Source: CAZVRZ01 sp964629965 (GTDB lineage Bacteria; Chloroflexota; Anaerolineae; Anaerolineales; UBA4823). From it: 22,210 nt of DNA. Shown here piece by piece: positions 1-5,407 of the stretch. The DNA is taken from assembly GCA_964629965.1 (NCBI GenBank), contig CAZVRZ010000087.1:1-22210 (forward strand), in the 5' to 3' direction. The notes below the pieces were generated by a model. It did no database searches. It saw nothing but the letters and a program-made list of their open reading frames with translations, and was not told where the DNA came from. The first letter of the stretch is position 1. Every line of letters starts with the position of its first letter. The position numbers and the translations under genes are program-made.

Positions 1-713
1 CCTTCGTGGACAACAGCACCAACCAGGCGAACTACCTGAGCTATTTCTACACCCAGCAGGGTACCGATCTGTGGACGCGCGATGACGGTGGCAAGTCCTA
101 CGCAACGGTTGAGTCTGCCCAGAAATGGATCCAACTGTGGGCCGATATGCGCGCCGATGGTTTGATCCCCGACGCGGAAAACACCGCCACCTATGCCGAA
201 ACCGGGCCAGACAGCTCGGCGCTCGTGGCAGGCAAAGCGGCCATCGGTTTGATTTGGAGCAACCAGTTAGGTTCCTACCAGGCAGCCATGACCGATAAAC
301 TCGGCGCCACCACGCTCCCCGTGGGTGGTGAAGATTCGTACGTCATCCAGATGAGCCAGTACCTGGGCATCAACAAGGATAGCCAGAATAAAGAAGCTGC
401 TGCGCTGTTCGTCAACTTCTTCGTCACTGCCCCCTCCGCAGGCGCAATCCTGCAGACCAATCGCGGCGTGCCTAGCTCGCCGGCTGTGCGCCAGAAGATT
501 GCCGCCGGTGCCACCGCCACGGATAAGGAAGTTTACCGCATCTACGATGCAGTTGTCGACCGCACCATCCCGCAAGGCCCGAACCTGCCGAATGACCAGG
601 AGTTTGTGAACGAACTCCGGCTGCTCGGCCAGGGCGTAGCCTACGAACAGATGACGGTTGAAGAAGCTGCTGTGGAATTGCAGGCCTTGATCGAGCGCCT
701 GGCGGTTAAGTAA
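1..713 (+). CDS. ABC transporter extracellular solute-binding protein, C-terminal part (5' end outside window)
   Basis: The reading frame is open from the first base, so the true start, signal peptide and any lipobox lie upstream; a GTG at position 6 is only an in-frame codon. About 236 residues remain. They read as the second half of a family-1 (sugar/MalE-like) periplasmic binding protein: a helix with YATVESAQKWIQLWADMRADGLIP, typical of the lobe after the hinge, then a segment with GKAAIGLIWSNQ, then the GVPSSPAVR stretch and a C-terminal helix (VEEAAVELQALIERL). In this family the protein captures a sugar or related solute outside the membrane and delivers it to a permease pair. No permease or ATPase gene follows within the window, so this gene ends its transcription unit; the terminator at 787-829 could serve it. 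The ligand cannot be read from the sequence. Confidence 0.85.
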   Translation, partial: FVDNSTNQANYLSYFYTQQGTDLWTRDDGGKSYATVESAQKWIQLWADMRADGLIPDAENTATYAETGPDSSALVAGKAAIGLIWSNQLGSYQAAMTDKLGATTLPVGGEDSYVIQMSQYLGINKDSQNKEAAALFVNFFVTAPSAGAILQTNRGVPSSPAVRQKIAAGATATDKEVYRIYDAVVDRTIPQGPNLPNDQEFVNELRLLGQGVAYEQMTVEEAAVELQALIERLAVK

Positions 714-724
714 TTTCTAGAATC

Positions 725-773
725 ATGTTGCGTAACAAGAACATCTGTGCTATAATATAACTGTACGCAACAT
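725..773. promoter_or_regulatory. Inverted 10-bp operator-like pair flanking a promoter
   Basis: ATGTTGCGTA at 725-734 recurs as its exact reverse complement TACGCAACAT at 764-773. The left copy covers the candidate -35 box and the right copy falls on the expected transcription start. The left copy also extends into an imperfect 12-bp palindrome, TGTTGCGTAACA. This placement is what a repressor binding two sites would need. The protein that binds is not identifiable. The two arms could alternatively pair as RNA in a read-through transcript. Confidence 0.45.
728..756 (+). promoter_or_regulatory. Sigma70-type promoter with extended -10 box
   Basis: TATAAT at 751-756 is a perfect -10 box, preceded by TGC (extended -10). 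TTGCGT at 728-733 is a weak -35 at a 17-bp spacing. Transcription would start near 763, giving a leader of about 65-70 nt before the hairpin at 787-829 and then the small gene at 846. Confidence 0.6.
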
Positions 774-786
774 AAGACGCAGTTTG

Positions 787-829
787 GCAGGTTCGAAGGT
801 CTATGGACTTTCGAACCTGCTTCGTTTTT
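787..829 (+). terminator. Intrinsic terminator / possible attenuator
   Basis: Arms GCAGGTTCGAA (787-797) and TTCGAACCTGC (810-820) form an 11-bp stem with a short loop, followed by TTCGTTTTT. It lies downstream of the solute-binding gene but also downstream of the promoter at 728-756 and only 16 bp before the next ATG. It could end the upstream transcript, attenuate the downstream genes, or end a short RNA of about 67 nt. Confidence 0.75.
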
Positions 830-845
830 AAGGCGAGGAGGTAGG

Positions 846-1226
846 ATGCCGGCAAAGACTGATCCACTGGTGGATGAGCTGAAGCGCCCGCGGCGCTCGC
901 GCTTCAGCGGCCTGTATGCGCCTTTATACCGGCGCGGCGACCCGCGCGCTCTGGAGCAGTGCGCCGGGAGCGGGCTGGCGCAGGAGATCGACCTGCTGCG
1001 CGTGGTGATGCGGCGGGTGGCAGACCAGGCCGTCCAGCGCGAGCTTTCCCTGGAAGAATGGCTGGACCTGTTGGAGGCGCTCGGGGCGGCCGGCACCCGC
1101 CTGGCGCGCCTGCTGCAAACGCAAGAGTCGTTGGGCAGCGGGGAGGAAAGCTTGCAAGAACGCGCCATGCGAGAAGCCCTGCAGAACGTGACCCGCAAGC
1201 TGGGCATTGGCGCCGAGGATGGCTGA
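846..1226 (+). CDS. Small helical protein paired with terminase (possible small-subunit-like partner)
   Basis: A 126-residue, charged, mostly helical protein with no membrane segment or signal peptide. The start is fixed by a strong ribosome binding site (AGGAGG, 836-841). A basic N-terminus (KRPRRSRFSGLYAPLYRR) is followed by a helix with LAQEIDLLRVVMRRVAD and a second helical part with LARLLQTQ. This layout resembles uncharacterised small proteins next to orphan terminase genes that have a KHGFYS-like head and a DEIALLR helix; the resemblance is from memory, not a search. The gene overlaps the TerL-like gene by 8 bp, so the two are translationally coupled and probably act together. In phages the small terminase subunit recognises DNA for the large subunit; that role here is inference. 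Confidence 0.7.
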   Translation: MPAKTDPLVDELKRPRRSRFSGLYAPLYRRGDPRALEQCAGSGLAQEIDLLRVVMRRVADQAVQRELSLEEWLDLLEALGAAGTRLARLLQTQESLGSGEESLQERAMREALQNVTRKLGIGAEDG

Positions 1227-2787
1227 TCCGGCATTGGAGAGCCTGAGCGGCGAATACCAGGCCGCTCTGGAAAGCGCCACAGCCTTCGCGGCGCGCGGCG
1301 CCGGGCTGCAATTGCGCGCTTACCAGCAGGCTGTGTCGCAGGCGGTGGTCGATTCGGTGCTCAACCGGCGCGGCCTGTCCTTTGCGGTCATGTTCCCGCG
1401 CCAGTCGGGCAAGAACGAGCTGCAGGCCCACATTGAAGCGTACCTGCTCAACCTGTTTTCCAATTGTGGCGGCGAGCTGGTCAAGCTCTCGCCCACCTGG
1501 AAGCCGCAGAGCCTGAACGCCATGCGCCGCCTGGAGCGGGCTTTGCGCAGCAATATTTTCACGCGGGGCCGCTGGGTGAAGGAACAGGGCTTCATCTACT
1601 GGCTGGGCCAGGCGCGGCTGTATTTCCTCTCCGGTGCACCGGTCTCGAACATCGTAGGCGCTACCGCCTCGCTGCTGCTGGAATGTGACGAGGCCCAGGA
1701 TGTGCAGATCGAGAAGTGGGACCGCGAGGCGGCGCCCATGGCGGCTTCTACCAACGCCACCCGCGTCTTTTGGGGCACCGCCTGGACAGACCAGACACTG
1801 CTGGCGCGCGAGCTGCGCCTGGCCCGCCAGGCCGAGCAAGCCGACGGGCTGCGGCGCGCCTTCACCCTGACCGCCGACCAGGTGGCCGTCGAGGTGCCGG
1901 CCTACGGCGCATACGTTGCCGGGCAGGTGGGCATGCTGGGGCGCAGCCATCCGCTGGTGCGCACGCAGTACTTCAACGAGGAGTTGGGCGCCGAGGCGGG
2001 CATGTTCCCACCCGGCCGCCGGGCCTTGATGCAGGGCGACCATCCTGCCCTGCAGGGGCCGCGCCCCGGGCAGATGTACGCCCTGCTGCTGGACGTGGGC
2101 GGGCAGGAGAGCGGCGCGGCCCTGGCTCCCGGCTTGAGCGCTTTTTACCAGGCCCCGCTGCCGGGGATTGCCCTAGGAAGGCGTGACGCCACTGCCCTGA
2201 CCGTGGTCGAGGTGGACCTGGCCTCGCTGGCAGACGAGATTCGCCAGGCGCCCACTTACCGGGTGGTGCAGCGCCGGCAGTGGGTGGGGATGAGCCAGTC
2301 GATGGTCTATGCCCGGGTGCGGGCTTTGGCCGAGCAGTGGCAGGTGCGCTGGCTGGTGGTCGATGCCACCGGCATCGGCGCCGGGCTGGCCTCCTTCCTG
2401 GAGCGCGCCCTGCCGGGGCGGGTGCTGCCCTTCGTCTTCACTGCCCGCTCCAAGAGCAAACTGGGCTGGGATTTCCTGGCGATCATCGAGACCGGCCGCT
2501 ACCACGAACACCTGCCCTCGCCCGATGATGAGCAGGCTGCCCTGCAGGGTTTTTTCTGGCGGCAGGTGCAGCACTGCCAAATGACGGTGCTGGCCGGCCC
2601 CGGGCAGGCACTGCGCTGGGGTGTGCCCGATGGCTTGCGGGAGGCGGCCGGCGGCGAACTGGTGCACGACGACCTGTTGGTGTCGGCTGCGCTGTGCGCC
2701 CGGCTGGACAACCTCTCCTGGGGGCGGGGCGAATCGGCGCTGGTGCCGGCCGTCGATCCCCTGGCCGGGTTGAGCGGAACGTTTTGA
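1219..2787 (+). CDS. Phage terminase large subunit-like ATPase/nuclease (TerL-like), orphan
   Basis: A 522-residue protein from ATG 1219; a TTG at 1207 is a poorer start. The N-terminal ATPase has a terminase-type Walker A, FPRQSGKNE with Lys65, and Walker B LLLECDEAQ (Asp157, Glu158). A coupling-type motif is suggested by FWGTAWTDQTLL. The C-terminal half looks like the RNase H-fold nuclease: Asp292 in LLLDVGG, Asp382 in LVVDATGIGAG, and Asp484/Asp485 in HDDLLVS, giving the three acidic positions expected for metal binding. The size is normal for TerL, and all core residues are present, so the protein appears intact. In phages TerL pumps and cuts DNA into capsids. Here no portal, capsid or integrase gene is adjacent, so a packaging role is unproven; a domesticated or satellite element role is possible. 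The gene ends 113 bp before an unrelated exported protein. Confidence 0.85.
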   Translation: MADPALESLSGEYQAALESATAFAARGAGLQLRAYQQAVSQAVVDSVLNRRGLSFAVMFPRQSGKNELQAHIEAYLLNLFSNCGGELVKLSPTWKPQSLNAMRRLERALRSNIFTRGRWVKEQGFIYWLGQARLYFLSGAPVSNIVGATASLLLECDEAQDVQIEKWDREAAPMAASTNATRVFWGTAWTDQTLLARELRLARQAEQADGLRRAFTLTADQVAVEVPAYGAYVAGQVGMLGRSHPLVRTQYFNEELGAEAGMFPPGRRALMQGDHPALQGPRPGQMYALLLDVGGQESGAALAPGLSAFYQAPLPGIALGRRDATALTVVEVDLASLADEIRQAPTYRVVQRRQWVGMSQSMVYARVRALAEQWQVRWLVVDATGIGAGLASFLERALPGRVLPFVFTARSKSKLGWDFLAIIETGRYHEHLPSPDDEQAALQGFFWRQVQHCQMTVLAGPGQALRWGVPDGLREAAGGELVHDDLLVSAALCARLDNLSWGRGESALVPAVDPLAGLSGTF

Positions 2788-2806
2788 TGACAGGGCTGCG
2801 TTATTC

Positions 2807-2838
2807 TTGATTCCCCCCACCTTATTTTGATATATAAT
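2807..2838 (+). promoter_or_regulatory. Candidate promoter for the BNR-repeat protein gene
   Basis: TATAAT at 2833-2838 is a perfect -10 box. The nearest -35-like hexamer, TTGATT at 2807-2812, is 20 bp away, longer than ideal. The leader would be about 55 nt and carries an AAGG ribosome binding site 6 nt before ATG 2901. The 2788-2900 gap shows nothing else; no clear terminator for the terminase gene was found. Confidence 0.45.
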
Positions 2839-2900
2839 GTAATCTCCGAGTGCCTCAATCTCACGTTCTATGACATGCGTTATAAGAAAGAAGGTCGGAA

Positions 2901-5300
2901 ATGAAAAAACACCAGCAGGTTATTCTGGCAGTAGCTCTGATTCTATTTGCCTGGCTCGGTCTAGGAAAACTGGATTCGCTTGACTTTTTCGTCCCCGCCC
3001 AAGCCGCGCAACTGCAGGAGCTTCCTCCGACCATCACTGCTATTGACCCGTCAGCCGCTCTCAATGACCTGGATACCCCGGTTGTCATCCGCGGGTCAGG
3101 CTTCTCGGTCGAAGTGACCGGTACGGTCGTGCTAACCGCTCCCACCGCCTATCTGGGCGGCGCCCCCCTCGCAGATGTAACCTGGGTTAGCAGCACAACC
3201 ATTACCGCCACAGTGCCGTGGGGCATGGACTCTGGTGTGTATACCCTCACGCTCACCAATCCCGATGGGGCAGCAGGCTTCCTCACCCGCGCCTTTACGG
3301 TCACTCAGGGGATTGGACAGTGGAACAACGGCGACCTGTTTGGCGGCGAGGTGCGCCAGTTGATGCTCAAGCCCGGTGACCCTGACACTCTTTATGCCCT
3401 GGCTTATAATGTAGGGCTCTTCCGCAGCCGCGATGGCGCTGAAAACTGGGAATTTATCAGCAATAACGTCAACGGCAACGGCACATTTGTGATCGATCCC
3501 CTGCATCCAACCTGGCTGTACACCAATAACAACCGCGTCATTGAGCGCTCGATAGACGAAGGCGACACTTGGACGGTTGTGCTGGATGAATGGCCCGGCG
3601 GCGCGGCACTCGAATCTGGCCGAGTATTTCCATCTATTCATGACCCTGGGGTGATGTTTATCAGCGCCGCCCACGCGCCTGGAAGTCCTGTAAGCGGCGC
3701 CCGCGGATTGATCAAATCGGTCGATGGTGGGAATACCTGGACGGTGATCTCCAGCATGGTAGGCATCCCGGTGATCGACCTGGACTATCATCCTACCGAC
3801 CCGCTTCAAATGGTGCTGGGCACCCAAACCGGGCAGGTTTTTCGCTCGACCGATGGGGGCGAGCACTGGGCTGAAGTTCTCAAGCCTCCGGTGGACTATG
3901 TGGGCACCATCCGCTACAACCCGTACCTACCTTCTGAAGTTTGGGTCTCGTTTGGCTGGGACACCGGCTTATATAAAAGTATCGATGCGAACTTCAGCGC
4001 CTGGCAAGATGTGACCCCCGCTGGGGGCTGGGGCGATGACTTGTGGTTTGTAAAGTTTGCCAGTGCCACCTCGGTTTACACTGTGCGGCTGCACTCGCCC
4101 GATGGCGGCTCGACCTGGCAGCCTTATGGCGAATGGGACAAAGGGGGCGAAATCAGCTTCAACCCCACCGATCCCCAGGTGGCATACCTGGGCCATGCCG
4201 CCTATGGGGTTGAGAAGACCCTGGATGGCGGCTCGACGTGGGAGATTAAGAGCCAGGGCTTAACCGGCATGCGCGCCCTCCAGATTCAGGCATCCCTGCG
4301 CAATCCTCAACTGGTCTTTGCGACCTTTGAGCACTGGGCAGGTGTTTACCGAAGCTATGACGGCGCCAGCACCTGGGACTTCCTGCCTATGCCGAATTCC
4401 TTTAATGTCCGGGTTGCCCGGGAAGACCCCTTTAACCTGCAGCGCATCTTTGTCGCCTCAGACCCAGGTTTCTACCTGAGCGAAGATGGCGGCGCGAGCT
4501 GGTCTTCTCTAGGCTGGAATGTTCCGCCGGGCTCCCCGCTTGGCTGTCCCAATGCGCTGGAGCCGGACCCATACGAAGCGGGGCATATCCTGGCCGGCTT
4601 TCAAACCGCTGGTGATAACTTCTTTTTCACCTTAAAAGGTGCTGTGTATTCCAGCAGTGACTATGGCCTGACCTGGACTCCCATCTCTGTGGTTCCTGGC
4701 GAAGATATTGCCCGGATCGTTGATATTGCCTTCCACCCCGACACGCCGGGCCTGGTCTACCTTTCGACTGACGGAACTGGCCTTTACCGCAGCACCGACA
4801 GCGGTTTAACCTGGGAACGAATTGACGACCCTGACCTGTATTACATGCAGTGGACCGGCAGCATTGCCATCGCCACGCATCCCGACGATATCCTGGTTGT
4901 CACCGTGGGGAACACGCCCCATCGCTCTTATGATGGCGGCGATACCTGGGAACCAGTCGAGGCGCCATACAGCGAAGGCAACTCGAGCTATATGTTTGTC
5001 GATTACGATTCGACCCGCCTGTATGCCTCAACCTGGAGCGGGCTGCTTTGGTCTACCGACGCCGGGACTTCCTGGCAGCGAGCTGCTGGGACGCTGGGCC
5101 GGGTACATGTATCGGCGATGGGCTACGGTATGGGTGATACTTATGATGTCTTGTATGTTGCCACCAGCGGCGGCGATCTGGGCGCGGCCTCCAGCCTGCA
5201 GGCGAACGCTCCCCAGAATAATTGGGTTGAAGCGGGAGTCTACCGCTACGTCCAGCGACAGTTGCAGCTATTCTTGCCCATTGTCAATTACGGCAAATAA
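2901..5300 (+). CDS. Exported IPT/TIG and BNR-repeat (sortilin/VPS10-like) beta-propeller protein
   Basis: A 799-residue secreted protein. Residues 1-36 form a signal peptide (MKKHQQ, hydrophobic core, then AQAAQ). Residues about 42-136 form an IPT/TIG immunoglobulin-like domain, starting PPTITAIDPS with VVIRGSGFS and ending in FTVT. From about 176 to 727 there are about twelve Asp-box/BNR motifs (S-x-D-G-G-x-T-W), among them SVDGGNTWTV, STDGGEHWAE, TLDGGSTWEI and SYDGGDTWEP, which predict one or two beta-propellers. The C-terminus, LFLPIVNYGK, resembles a short LPLV-like tail seen at the ends of many exported Chloroflexota proteins. BNR propellers bind or cleave glycans or act as structural domains; no sialidase Arg triad or other catalytic set is recognisable, so an enzymatic activity is not claimed. 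It appears to be transcribed alone. Confidence 0.85.
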   Translation: MKKHQQVILAVALILFAWLGLGKLDSLDFFVPAQAAQLQELPPTITAIDPSAALNDLDTPVVIRGSGFSVEVTGTVVLTAPTAYLGGAPLADVTWVSSTTITATVPWGMDSGVYTLTLTNPDGAAGFLTRAFTVTQGIGQWNNGDLFGGEVRQLMLKPGDPDTLYALAYNVGLFRSRDGAENWEFISNNVNGNGTFVIDPLHPTWLYTNNNRVIERSIDEGDTWTVVLDEWPGGAALESGRVFPSIHDPGVMFISAAHAPGSPVSGARGLIKSVDGGNTWTVISSMVGIPVIDLDYHPTDPLQMVLGTQTGQVFRSTDGGEHWAEVLKPPVDYVGTIRYNPYLPSEVWVSFGWDTGLYKSIDANFSAWQDVTPAGGWGDDLWFVKFASATSVYTVRLHSPDGGSTWQPYGEWDKGGEISFNPTDPQVAYLGHAAYGVEKTLDGGSTWEIKSQGLTGMRALQIQASLRNPQLVFATFEHWAGVYRSYDGASTWDFLPMPNSFNVRVAREDPFNLQRIFVASDPGFYLSEDGGASWSSLGWNVPPGSPLGCPNALEPDPYEAGHILAGFQTAGDNFFFTLKGAVYSSSDYGLTWTPISVVPGEDIARIVDIAFHPDTPGLVYLSTDGTGLYRSTDSGLTWERIDDPDLYYMQWTGSIAIATHPDDILVVTVGNTPHRSYDGGDTWEPVEAPYSEGNSSYMFVDYDSTRLYASTWSGLLWSTDAGTSWQRAAGTLGRVHVSAMGYGMGDTYDVLYVATSGGDLGAASSLQANAPQNNWVEAGVYRYVQRQLQLFLPIVNYGK

Positions 5301-5371
5301 GGATATTGAGGCTCTGCTTTCGGGTGATCTTTCTGATCTGCGTGACGTTTCTCAATCACGGCAACAAAACC

Positions 5372-5400
5372 TGGTAAAGCTATTAGATTCATGCTATCTT
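5372..5400 (+). promoter_or_regulatory. Candidate leaderless promoter for the lipase-FHA gene
   Basis: TGCTATCTT contains an extended -10 box (TATCTT, 5395-5400) ending 7 nt before ATG 5408, so transcription would begin at the start codon. The -35 hexamer TGGTAA (5372-5377) is weak. No Shine-Dalgarno sequence precedes the ATG, which fits a leaderless message. Confidence 0.4.
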
Positions 5401-5407
5401 TATATTT

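Noticed and set aside
787..829. GGTTCGAA motif suggesting a tRNA T-arm or an attachment site
   Set aside because: The motif is part of a simple palindrome; there is no acceptor stem, D-arm, anticodon arm or CCA, and no integrase gene nearby.
904..2043. Long minus-strand frame (379 residues) opposite the terminase pair
   Set aside because: It is antisense to two genes with clear motifs; its composition is what GC-rich codon bias gives on the opposite strand, and no domain is recognisable.
5341..5360. CGTGA...TCACG hairpin as terminator of the BNR gene
   Set aside because: Only 5 bp of stem with a 10-nt loop and no T run.
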